64,000 nt of DNA from NCBI RefSeq assembly GCF_050433395.1, contig NZ_JBNPXH010000017.1:57822-121821 (forward strand), read 5' to 3'. This stretch comes from Mobilitalea torta. Lineage in GTDB: Bacteria > Bacillota > Clostridia > Lachnospirales > Lachnospiraceae. The position numbers and the translations under genes are program-made. Of this stretch, positions 1 through 7,648 are shown piece after piece; position 1 is the first letter of the stretch, and each line of letters starts with the position of its first letter. The notes beneath the pieces are model-generated. The model was not told the DNA's origin. It searched no databases and saw only the letters and a list, made by a program, of their open reading frames with translations.

Positions 1-869
1 CTGTTCATACTGGTAAATTCCGCATCCGCCGTATTCCCCTTACCGACATTGGTATAGTAATGGTCAAAATATAAGGTATCTCTTTCCGCCAGGCGGTTCA
101 GATTAGGAGTGATCTCCTGTCCCTGATACTTCGCTCCTATGACAAAATCCTGCACTGCCTCCAACTGGATAACAATTAGATTCTTGCCCTCACCGATTCC
201 TCGGTAGCGGGGAGCCTCAGGCTCCGGCACCACCTGGTCCAATACCTCCAGAATCTCCTCCTGCTGCATCTTCTCCGGCCCCAGATGATCAGAAATCGTC
301 TCATAGATATCGGTCACATGGCTTGTAAAAAACTCCATACTGTTCACCCGTTCAATTGCAGCAGAACGGAAGGGGTTTACACACAGAGTAATCATCACTG
401 CCGTCAGAACATAGACCAGATATTTCAGCTTACGCCAGGAATAAATTTTTTTCAAAATATCCCTCGATGCGTATTTTTGAAAGCTGTGATATGCAAATGG
501 GATATCCAAAAACAGCAAAAAGCTGGAGGGTATGATGGTCGCAATAAAGCTCTTGGGAACCGCCGTCACACTCTTTGCCTGCCATAGCTGCTTAATGGAT
601 ACCGTCTGATTATAATAATTATAGTACATGGTGTCTGCAAACATCAGCAGACTCAGCAGAAAATAAACGATCAGGAAGATCCCCCTCTTCCTCTTCAGAC
701 CGCATCTGCCAAAGCCTAAAAAGATTACTGCCCACACAATCAGGCTGAAAGCAATCATAACGATTTCCATCCGATGAACCCTGATCAGTGAATAATATAC
801 CGCCATCTTCCCCACAAACAGGAGTGCAATAAGATACGGTGATGCCAGAATTTCTTTTAACTTTTTCAT
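1..869 (-). CDS. LTA synthase family / sulfatase-fold membrane protein, 3' end cut by window edge
   Basis: The frame starts at ATG 869 behind GGGAGG and runs off the window start, giving at least 289 residues of the N-terminal part. The first ~165 residues contain several hydrophobic membrane segments. These are followed by an extracytoplasmic linker and the beginning of a sulfatase-like domain. The stretch VIQLEAVQDFVIG matches the first metal-binding region of LtaS-type enzymes, and GKGNTADAEF carries the Thr expected as catalytic nucleophile. By family it would transfer glycerol-phosphate (teichoic acid synthesis) or a related phospho-group outside the membrane. The catalytic C-terminal half lies outside the window, so the exact substrate class (LtaS, YfnI or a phosphoglycerol transferase) cannot be decided. 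Confidence 0.85.
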   Translation of the reverse strand, partial: MKKLKEILASPYLIALLFVGKMAVYYSLIRVHRMEIVMIAFSLIVWAVIFLGFGRCGLKRKRGIFLIVYFLLSLLMFADTMYYNYYNQTVSIKQLWQAKSVTAVPKSFIATIIPSSFLLFLDIPFAYHSFQKYASRDILKKIYSWRKLKYLVYVLTAVMITLCVNPFRSAAIERVNSMEFFTSHVTDIYETISDHLGPEKMQQEEILEVLDQVVPEPEAPRYRGIGEGKNLIVIQLEAVQDFVIGAKYQGQEITPNLNRLAERDTLYFDHYYTNVGKGNTADAEFTSMN

Positions 870-1041
870 AAAGCCTCCCTAAATCTCTAACACAAGCGCA
901 AAACATACATTCGATCCGTACAAGTATGATGTCTGCGCCATTATACTTCATCACTCTGACAGAATCAAGATAAAAAACAACTAAATTTCTTACATTTTTC
1001 TTACTATTCTTTTATTCTGCCGCTGATATTTCCATAAAATC

Positions 1042-1109
1042 AAACGAATGCCATAACCGGAATATTCTGTCCATTAGTTATGGTCGGAATCCGGTCACCG
1101 CATTCGTTT
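1042..1109 (-). terminator. Hairpin after the SPFH gene
   Basis: An outer stem AAACGAATGC / GCATTCGTTT encloses a second stem CCGGA / TCCGG. On the minus strand it follows the SPFH stop codon and is followed by GATTTT, consistent with a rho-independent terminator. It lies in the 266-base gap before the LTA-synthase-like gene, where I see nothing else. Confidence 0.6.
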
Positions 1110-1135
1110 TATATCTATTCTCTGCTGAAGCAAGG

Positions 1136-2074
1136 CTAGTTACTGCCATCCTCTTTGCCAACCTCGGTCAATGCTTTGACCATACCGGCCAATCCCTGGA
1201 TTTCGGAAGGAATAATAATCTTTGTCGCCTTACCGTCCGCCGCCTTAGCAAATGCCTCCAGACTCTTCAACTGTATTACCGCATTGCTGGGAGCAGCTTC
1301 ATTGAGAAAACGCAATCCCTCTGCCATGGCCTTCTGCACGGTAACCGTAGCCTCTGCCTGACCTTCGGCCTCCCGGATCGTCGCTTCCTTCTTCGCTTCC
1401 GCCCGGAGAATAGCGGAACTCTTCTCGCCCTCTGCCTCCAGAATTGCCGATTCCTTCTTACCTTCTGCCACCAGAATCGCCGACTTCTTCTGACCCTCGG
1501 CAATCAGGATCGCTTCTCTTCGTTCCCGTTCCGCCTTCATCTGCTTCTCCATGGCGTCCTGAATTGCCGCCGGAGGGACAATATTCTTTAATTCAACCCG
1601 GTTTACCTTGATGCCCCAAGGGTCGGTTGCCACATCCAGGGTCACCCTCATCTTGGTATTGATGATTTCCCTGGAGGTCAGGGTCTCATCCAGCTCCAGG
1701 TCACCGATGATATTACGAAGGGTGGTAGCCGTCAAATTCTCAATGGCCATCAGTGGATGCTCCACACCGTAAGTAAACAGCTTCGGGTCGGTGATTTGGA
1801 AGAATACTACCGTATCAATCTTCATTGTTACATTGTCCTTCGTGATAACCGGCTGGGGAGCAAAATCCGCTACCTGCTCCTTCAGCAGCACCTTTCTGGA
1901 AATCTTATCAATCAGCGGCATCTTGAGATGAAGACCTACATCCCAGGTCGCCTGATAGCCTCCCAGCCGCTCTAAAATATAGGCATTGGCCTGGGGAACA
2001 ATCTTGATACAGGAAGCTACGATTAACAGTATCAGTATTGCCAAAATAATAACAAGAACCTGCCCTAAATTCAT
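1136..2074 (-). CDS. SPFH/band 7 membrane protein (stomatin/paraslipin-like)
   Basis: This 312-residue protein has one N-terminal membrane segment (about residues 5-25) followed by a band 7 domain (about 25-185). A long Ala/Glu/Lys-rich coiled-coil region follows, containing repeated EGxKxSAIL-type units at about 185-245 typical of flotillin and paraslipin tails. Such proteins oligomerise on the inner face of the membrane and scaffold microdomains or partner proteases. It starts 65 bases after an NfeD-family gene; NfeD-SPFH pairs are a well known conserved operon. The start is ATG 2074 behind AAGGAGG. The specific cellular role is not established from sequence. Confidence 0.9.
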   Translation of the reverse strand: MNLGQVLVIILAILILLIVASCIKIVPQANAYILERLGGYQATWDVGLHLKMPLIDKISRKVLLKEQVADFAPQPVITKDNVTMKIDTVVFFQITDPKLFTYGVEHPLMAIENLTATTLRNIIGDLELDETLTSREIINTKMRVTLDVATDPWGIKVNRVELKNIVPPAAIQDAMEKQMKAERERREAILIAEGQKKSAILVAEGKKESAILEAEGEKSSAILRAEAKKEATIREAEGQAEATVTVQKAMAEGLRFLNEAAPSNAVIQLKSLEAFAKAADGKATKIIIPSEIQGLAGMVKALTEVGKEDGSN

Positions 2075-2139
2075 TTTATGAATCCTCCTTATTTTTTAAT
2101 ATCAAGAGTTACCGGCAATGTAACAATGGCGCCATCATG

Positions 2140-2598
2140 CTACCTATTGTCATCCGTTCGGCTCTCCTGCCGAATTACACTTACTACCAGCTTAACTCCT
2201 GTGATACTGTTTATTACCACCCTGGTACCCTTTTCAATGATACTTCCGTCCAAAGATTTGGCGGACCATTCCTGCCCATTTACAATTGCCTGACCCATTG
2301 CATTCATATTGTCAATCGTGGCTGTTACCATCGCCTCCTTGCCGATAAGCCCCTCATAATTCGTCTTAATTCTCTTGGGGTTAAAGTACTTTAGTACCAG
2401 CGGCCTTGTAAAATACAACAGCACCATGGAAACAGCAATAAAGAGGATTAGCTCCACCATCAGGTTATCATAGAACAGGGATACGATAAATGCAACCAAT
2501 GCCCCGCCTGCAAACCAGATCGTGGTCAGTCCCAATGTCACAATCTCAACGATAATTAATAATGCCAGAATAATCAGCCATAGAATTGAATTCGTCAA
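2140..2598 (-). CDS. NfeD family membrane protein
   Basis: A 152-residue protein with about three hydrophobic segments in the first ~75 residues, then a soluble beta-rich domain (about 85-150) of the NfeD/OB-fold type (GLIGKEAMVTATID). It lacks the N-terminal ClpP-like protease domain of long NfeD proteins. It uses a TTG start (2598) behind AGGGGGC with a 7-base spacer. It sits immediately upstream of the SPFH gene and is very likely its membrane partner, as in the NfeD-stomatin pairs of many bacteria. A physical interaction is inferred from family knowledge. Confidence 0.85.
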   Translation of the reverse strand: MTNSILWLIILALLIIVEIVTLGLTTIWFAGGALVAFIVSLFYDNLMVELILFIAVSMVLLYFTRPLVLKYFNPKRIKTNYEGLIGKEAMVTATIDNMNAMGQAIVNGQEWSAKSLDGSIIEKGTRVVINSITGVKLVVSVIRQESRTDDNR

Positions 2599-2696
2599 TG
2601 GAATGCCCCCTTTCTTATATATTTATATACTATAGTTTACTAGCTTTTGAAATATTCCACAATAGGCTTTCTGGTTTTCTAATAATACTTTAATAT

Positions 2697-3491
2697 TTAC
2701 TGCATCTTAAACCCTCTCTGTCTGGCTGCCTCATACATGAGAATGGCCGCGGCAACCGCCGCATTCAGGGATTCTACTCTGCCTCCCATGGGAATCCTTA
2801 TCAGCGTTCCGGCGTAGGAGGAAGCCCGGTCAGACAGGCCGTTCGCCTCATTACCGATCAAAAAGGCACATTTCCTGCAAAAGCTTCCTTCCGTATCATA
2901 GGGAATGCCTTGAAGATGCGCGGCATAGATCTCTATTCCCTGATCCTTCACCATCTGCAGCATATCGTAAAAGTCTTCTGCCTGACAGATAGGAACCCGG
3001 TAAACGGAGCCCATGGTAGCCCGAATCACCTTGGGATTGTATAGATCCACCGAGGATGCACTGAGAATAATCCCGCTTATCCCTGCTCCCTCTGCTGTTC
3101 TTATTATGGTTCCCAGATTCCCCGGATCCCGGATATCTTCCAACAACATCAGACAGGCATTCCGATCCCGGAGCAGCTTCTCCGGGGAATGCCGGACGAT
3201 CCTCACCAGTCCCATAATCCCCTGAGGTGTTTTCGTCTCAGAGACTTCTTTGAACACGGAATCCGTCAACACCTCACATTCCAGGCCGTCAAAATACTCC
3301 GGCTGTTCCTTCCCCTTCTCCAGATAAAAGTGCTCGGAGGCATATGCCTTGCAAAGAAGCCCGGCTTCCCTTGCTTCCTCAAACATTTTTATGCCTTCTA
3401 TCACATATACTCCCTGTTCTTCTCTTTCCCTGGCCTTTTTCTGAAGCAGGGTCAGCTTCTTTACCTGGGCATTGCTCATACTGCTAATCAT
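2697..3491 (-). CDS. TrmH/SpoU-family RNA 2'-O-methyltransferase
   Basis: A 264-residue protein with an N-terminal substrate-binding domain (about 1-105) and a C-terminal SPOUT methyltransferase domain. The family motifs are visible: ALLEDIRDPGNLGTIIRTAE-type motif I (in two parts, LLEDIRDPGN and GTIIRTAEGAG), IGNEANGLS (motif II) and IPMGGRVESLNAAVAAAI (motif III, S-adenosylmethionine knot). The likely reaction is ribose methylation of rRNA or tRNA using S-adenosylmethionine. The start is ATG 3491 behind GGGAGGAGG. It follows prfA by 99 bases in the same direction, within a translation-related block. The exact target nucleotide cannot be read from sequence. Confidence 0.9.
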   Translation of the reverse strand: MISSMSNAQVKKLTLLQKKAREREEQGVYVIEGIKMFEEAREAGLLCKAYASEHFYLEKGKEQPEYFDGLECEVLTDSVFKEVSETKTPQGIMGLVRIVRHSPEKLLRDRNACLMLLEDIRDPGNLGTIIRTAEGAGISGIILSASSVDLYNPKVIRATMGSVYRVPICQAEDFYDMLQMVKDQGIEIYAAHLQGIPYDTEGSFCRKCAFLIGNEANGLSDRASSYAGTLIRIPMGGRVESLNAAVAAAILMYEAARQRGFKMQ

Positions 3492-3590
3492 TGCATTCCT
3501 CCTCCCTTATTACAATAAAGGGTCTGCTTGCGGAATAGACCGAAGGAGCTCCGTCTTCCAGACTTCGCTCCCTTTTTCAAAAACCAACTA

Positions 3591-4664
3591 TTAATGTTCG
3601 TTGAGATTAGCCAGCTTCGCGGCCTGATCTGCTGCAATCAGACTATCAATCAGCATATCCAGGTCGCCGTCCATCACCTTGTCAATCTGATATATGGTCA
3701 GATTAATTCTATGGTCTGTTACACGGCCCTGGGGAAAATTATAGGTTCTGATTTTCTCCGATCGGTCTCCGGTACCTACCTGGCTCTTCCTGGCCTCCGC
3801 TTCCGCACTACGGGATTTCTCCAGCTCCAGATCATACAGCTTCGCCCGCAATACACGGATAGCCTTATCCTTGTTCTTTAGCTGGGACTTTTCATCCTGG
3901 CAGGAGATCACGATTCCTGTGGGAATATGGGTCAGACGAACCGCTGAATCCGTGGTATTAACACACTGTCCCCCATTGCCGGAGGCGCGGAAAACATCAA
4001 ATTTACAGTCATTCAGATCCAGCTCCACATCCACCTCTTCCGCTTCCGGCATAATGGCTACCGTAGAGGTGGAGGTGTGAATCCGGCCGCCGGATTCCGT
4101 TACGGGAACACGCTGCACCCGATGGACACCGCTTTCGTATTTCAGCTTTGAGTATGCTCCCTTTCCGTTAATCATGAATATAACTTCCTTGAAGCCGCCA
4201 ATCCCGTTCTCATTTATATTCATGACATCAATCTTCCAGCGGAACCGCTCCGCATACATTACATACATCCGGTATAGCTCAGCCGCAAATAAGGCCGCCT
4301 CATCCCCGCCTGCTCCGCCTCTGATTTCTACGATAACGTTTTTCTCATCATTGGGGTCCTTGGGAAGCAGTAATATCTTCAGCTCTTCCTCAATTTTCGG
4401 GATACGCTGCTTGCATTCGTTTAATTCCTCTTTGGCAAGCTCGCGCAGCTCTTCGTCACTCTCCTCATCCAGGATTGCAAGACTCTCCTCCATGCTGTTC
4501 TGAACCGCCTTATATTCCTTATACTTCTCAACAATTTCGCTCAGATCGGCATGCTCCTTACGAATCTTCCTGTAATTATTCTGATCGTTCAGGACATCAG
4601 GACTCATCATCTCATCCTCCAGCTCCTGAAAACGAATTAGAAGATCTTCCAGTTTATCAAACAT
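3591..4664 (-). CDS. prfA: Peptide chain release factor 1
   Basis: Class I release factor recognising UAA and UAG stop codons. The GGQ motif (GNGGQCVNT) that triggers peptidyl-tRNA hydrolysis is present, as is the PVT tripeptide (RVPVTESGGR) in the codon-recognition domain. The product is 357 residues, the usual RF1 length. The frame remains open 18 codons further upstream, but I chose ATG 4664 because GGAGG lies at the right distance and because RF1 proteins normally begin with MFDKLE. It follows prmC by 22 bases. PrmC methylates the GGQ glutamine, so the gene pair encodes enzyme and substrate. Confidence 0.97.
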   Translation of the reverse strand: MFDKLEDLLIRFQELEDEMMSPDVLNDQNNYRKIRKEHADLSEIVEKYKEYKAVQNSMEESLAILDEESDEELRELAKEELNECKQRIPKIEEELKILLLPKDPNDEKNVIVEIRGGAGGDEAALFAAELYRMYVMYAERFRWKIDVMNINENGIGGFKEVIFMINGKGAYSKLKYESGVHRVQRVPVTESGGRIHTSTSTVAIMPEAEEVDVELDLNDCKFDVFRASGNGGQCVNTTDSAVRLTHIPTGIVISCQDEKSQLKNKDKAIRVLRAKLYDLELEKSRSAEAEARKSQVGTGDRSEKIRTYNFPQGRVTDHRINLTIYQIDKVMDGDLDMLIDSLIAADQAAKLANLNEH

Positions 4665-4686
4665 AACAACAATTCCTCCATATCTA

Positions 4687-5535
4687 TTACCATCTTCTTG
4701 CGGATACCACCCGGTCAAGTCCGCTGAGATCTTTTTTTATCTCAATATCGGCAAAGCCTTCCCGCTGCAGAATCTGCCTTACCGCCTCTCCCTGATCATA
4801 CCCGATTTCATAAAACAGGTAGCCTTCCCGGTTCAGATGGCGCTTCGCGGCTTCACTGATTCTGCGATAAAACAACAGCCCATCCCCGCCTCCGTCCAAG
4901 GCCATTCTGGGTTCATGATCCCTGACCTCCGGCATCAGCTCCCGAATCTCTCCGGAAGGTATATAAGGGGGATTGGATACCAGGATATCATACGTTACCG
5001 GCAATCCCGGGCTTTCTGCTATCTTCTCAAAAAGGTTGCTTTGTACCAGCTTTACCTCTGCTCCATGTCTTTTTATATTCCTGGCCGCCACCGCAAGAGC
5101 TTCCTCGGATAGATCCGCTCCGACTGCCAGCTTCGGGCTGCCCAATTTGGCAAGGCTAATAATGATGCACCCGGATCCGGTACACATATCCAGAATAGAA
5201 CGATCTTTGCATACCTTTAAAACCTCCTCCGTCAAAACTTCCGTATCCTGCCTCGGAACGAGAACATTTCCGTTTACCTCGAATTCCAGACCCATGAATT
5301 CCTGGACTCCCGTGATATGCTGCAGGGGAATATGCCTCTCCCGCTGCCGGGCCAGCTCCAGGTACCGATCCTCCAAAGGCTGCTCTACCGATGTATCCCC
5401 CCTGAGCAGCAGATCCGTACGATTTATCCCGCAGACATGGGCAAGCAGATACCATGCATCCACATCGGCATCTGCTATTCCCTGCTGTTTCAGCAGTTCC
5501 CGTCCGGTCTGAAGTAACTGTTTATACGTGCTCAT
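4687..5535 (-). CDS. prmC: Release factor glutamine N5-methyltransferase
   Basis: A 282-residue class I methyltransferase with an N-terminal helical domain (about 1-75) that binds release factors. It has the S-adenosylmethionine loop ILDMCTGSGCIIISLA and the NPPY motif (VSNPPYIPSGE) that positions the glutamine amide. It modifies the GGQ glutamine of RF1 and RF2. It lies directly upstream of prfA in the same operon, the reverse of the prfA-prmC order in Escherichia coli but common in Clostridia. The start is ATG 5535. Confidence 0.96.
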   Translation of the reverse strand: MSTYKQLLQTGRELLKQQGIADADVDAWYLLAHVCGINRTDLLLRGDTSVEQPLEDRYLELARQRERHIPLQHITGVQEFMGLEFEVNGNVLVPRQDTEVLTEEVLKVCKDRSILDMCTGSGCIIISLAKLGSPKLAVGADLSEEALAVAARNIKRHGAEVKLVQSNLFEKIAESPGLPVTYDILVSNPPYIPSGEIRELMPEVRDHEPRMALDGGGDGLLFYRRISEAAKRHLNREGYLFYEIGYDQGEAVRQILQREGFADIEIKKDLSGLDRVVSARRW

Positions 5536-5559
5536 TCCAATCCCTCACAACCCTATTTC

Positions 5560-7188
5560 CTAAGCCTCTTTCTTATCATCAAAAAAACGGTCAAGTGCTT
5601 TTAAAATATCATCATCCTCGTCCTCCAGCCTTGAAATATCAGGCTTCAGAGTTACGGGCGCTATTCCCTTATTGCGATTGGAAATGCTTCGGGAACCTTG
5701 AGGAGCCGCAGAGCTGTCCTCTTTCACCTTCCCTGTGTAAGCCAGTCCTCCGGCCTGAGGCTTCACATCAAACAGACTTTCCTGGGCCGTATTGCTTCTG
5801 ATGCTCTCGGCCTTTGCATCCTTCTGTCCCGCATTACCCTGTTTTACGCCACTCTGTTTTATGCTGCCAGGCTTTTCGTCTATCCGCTGCATATCGTTCT
5901 GCTTTATACTATTCTGTTTTATACTATTCTGCTTTACATTACTCTGCTTTTCATTATTTTGCTTTTCATTATTTTGCTTTTCACTGCTCTGCTTTACGCC
6001 ATTCTGCTTTCCGTTGCTCTGCTTTGTGCTATTTTTCTCTGCATTGCCCCTTCTAAGCTCTTTTTGATTCACGCTGTCTGTTTTAGCAGTACTTACCTTG
6101 CCGCTCTTCTCTTGGGAACTTCCCTGTCCTGCTGCATGACGGACAGACGCCGCCTTCTTTCCCGATTTCTTCTTCCCGGAAGCAGAGGACTCTAAAAAGG
6201 CCCTCCAATCGTATACCGCACTGACCGACTGGATCGCCACCTCAATCATAGAATCGTCCGGCTCCTTTGTTGTAAGCGCCTGCATCCACAAACCGGGCTG
6301 ACTCAGAATATGAACCGCCTTACTGTCACTCTTACCCGCCAGGCGAATAAATTCATAAGATACCCCTGCAATAAACGGAACCATAAGAATACGGCTGACA
6401 ATCTTCCATATCAGATTGCTGATGGGTACAAACAGGAAAAATATAAGGCTGATCAAAATTACCAGCAGCATGAAGCTGGTTCCGCAGCGTTTATGCCGTT
6501 TTGTCTGCCATCTGACGTTCTCCACCGTCAGCTCCAAACCATTCTCAAGGCAGTTAATTGTCTTATGCTCCGCCCCGTGGTACATGAACACTCTTTTTAT
6601 TTCTTTCATTCTGGAAGCCAGAAACACATAGCCGATAAAAATCCCGAGACGTACCACACCCTCAAGGAACAAAATCAGATAACGGCTGCTGATGAAACGG
6701 GAAAAGAAATTAGTTAAAATCACCGGAAGCACCATGAACAATGCCACACTCAGAACGATGGAAAGAAGAACCGCCGCCGCCATAAGCAAAACATTGGATT
6801 TATCCTCCTTCTTGCTCCTGCTGCCTGCCGTCTCCGGCTTAACATGAGAGGAAGGATGGCTTGTCTCCACCTCTTCTACGATAAAATCCTCTTCCGGCCC
6901 GACTGTCTCCTTCGTCTTCTTAGGGGCCCTGGTGTCCTCTTCGTCGTCAAAAAAACTGGCGGAATAGTTCAGAACCTTCATACCGATCACCAGAGAATCT
7001 ACAAATGCCAGCATTCCCCGGAATATCGGCAATTTAAAAAGCTTTACTTTATCAGAAAAATCCTTATGGGATTTCGTCTCTACTGCAATTTCATTATCCG
7101 GCTTGCGTACTGCAACGGCGTAGATGTCCTTGTTCTTCATCATCACGCCTTCCATTACCGCCATGCCCCCAATTCCTGATGGTTTCAT
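5560..7188 (-). CDS. DUF1385 membrane protein with repetitive low-complexity tail
   Basis: A 542-residue protein. Residues about 1-320 match the DUF1385 family (IGGMAVMEGVMMK start, YHGAEHKTINCLE, RCGTSFM), a multi-spanning membrane protein of unknown function usually next to rpmE, prmC and prfA in Bacillota. Hydrophobic segments lie at roughly 135-160, 175-195 and 240-290. The region about 376-466 consists of degenerate five-residue repeats of the KQNxx type, rich in Lys, Gln, Asn and Ser. The C-terminus is acidic (RLEDEDDDILKALDRFF). DUF1385 proteins are usually around 300 residues, so the tail is an added, probably disordered, extension. It ends 25 bases before prmC. Confidence 0.85.
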   Translation of the reverse strand: MKPSGIGGMAVMEGVMMKNKDIYAVAVRKPDNEIAVETKSHKDFSDKVKLFKLPIFRGMLAFVDSLVIGMKVLNYSASFFDDEEDTRAPKKTKETVGPEEDFIVEEVETSHPSSHVKPETAGSRSKKEDKSNVLLMAAAVLLSIVLSVALFMVLPVILTNFFSRFISSRYLILFLEGVVRLGIFIGYVFLASRMKEIKRVFMYHGAEHKTINCLENGLELTVENVRWQTKRHKRCGTSFMLLVILISLIFFLFVPISNLIWKIVSRILMVPFIAGVSYEFIRLAGKSDSKAVHILSQPGLWMQALTTKEPDDSMIEVAIQSVSAVYDWRAFLESSASGKKKSGKKAASVRHAAGQGSSQEKSGKVSTAKTDSVNQKELRRGNAEKNSTKQSNGKQNGVKQSSEKQNNEKQNNEKQSNVKQNSIKQNSIKQNDMQRIDEKPGSIKQSGVKQGNAGQKDAKAESIRSNTAQESLFDVKPQAGGLAYTGKVKEDSSAAPQGSRSISNRNKGIAPVTLKPDISRLEDEDDDILKALDRFFDDKKEA

Positions 7189-7213
7189 TCTGGCACCCGA
7201 ACCTTTCTCTAAA

Positions 7214-7241
7214 ATCGTACTTTGGACTGAAATTTTGTTAA
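7214..7241 (-). promoter_or_regulatory. Candidate promoter for the DUF1385-prmC-prfA operon
   Basis: On the minus strand TTAACA and TACGAT are separated by 16 bases, between the rpmE terminator and the DUF1385 start codon. The position fits a restart of transcription after the terminator. It is called by eye only. Confidence 0.45.
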
Positions 7242-7244
7242 AGT

Positions 7245-7279
7245 ATTTAAAAATAGGCTGAGGAAGTATACCTCAACCC
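7245..7279 (-). terminator. Rho-independent terminator after rpmE
   Basis: On the minus strand GGTTGAGG and CCTCAGCC pair (one G-U) around a 7-base loop and are followed by TATTTTTAAA. It separates rpmE from the DUF1385-prmC-prfA genes. Confidence 0.75.
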
Positions 7280-7333
7280 AATTTTTAACAAATATTTATG
7301 GTACAAGTTGTTATGAACAGAAGTTATCTGTTA

Positions 7334-7543
7334 TTATTTATCCTGGTTTAAACCATACCTACGGTTGAACTTATCGATTGCACCACGAGCCGCCGCAGCC
7401 TTCACCTGTCCTGTGTAGAATGAATGGCATTTGGAGCAGATCTCCACATGGATATCGCTCTTGGTTGATCCTGTTACAAATTCGTTACCGCAGTTGCAAA
7501 CAACTTTAGCCTGATGATATTTGGGATGGATTCCTTCTTTCAT
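7334..7543 (-). CDS. rpmE: 50S ribosomal protein L31, zinc-containing type
   Basis: A 69-residue L31 protein of the large ribosomal subunit. Cysteines at VCNCGN and EICSKC form the zinc-binding set, so this is the zinc-containing (RpmE) rather than the zinc-free paralogue (YtjA/RpmE2). The start is ATG 7543 behind GAGGTG. It lies between rho and the DUF1385 gene, has its own promoter candidate just upstream and a clear terminator downstream, and is therefore probably made as a short separate transcript. Confidence 0.97.
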   Translation of the reverse strand: MKEGIHPKYHQAKVVCNCGNEFVTGSTKSDIHVEICSKCHSFYTGQVKAAAARGAIDKFNRRYGLNQDK

Positions 7544-7616
7544 GTTCTCACCTCTTTAACTCGAATCGTTTTATCTATTGGCACTAAATACTTCCAATCT
7601 AATAAACAGCTTACTA

Positions 7617-7645
7617 ATTATAGCATAGGTTTTTAGGAAGCGCAA
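7617..7645 (-). promoter_or_regulatory. Promoter candidate for rpmE
   Basis: On the minus strand TTGCGC and a perfect TATAAT are separated by 17 bases. The -35 box touches the end of rho, so rpmE can be transcribed independently of rho. Confidence 0.6.
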
Positions 7646-7648
7646 TAC

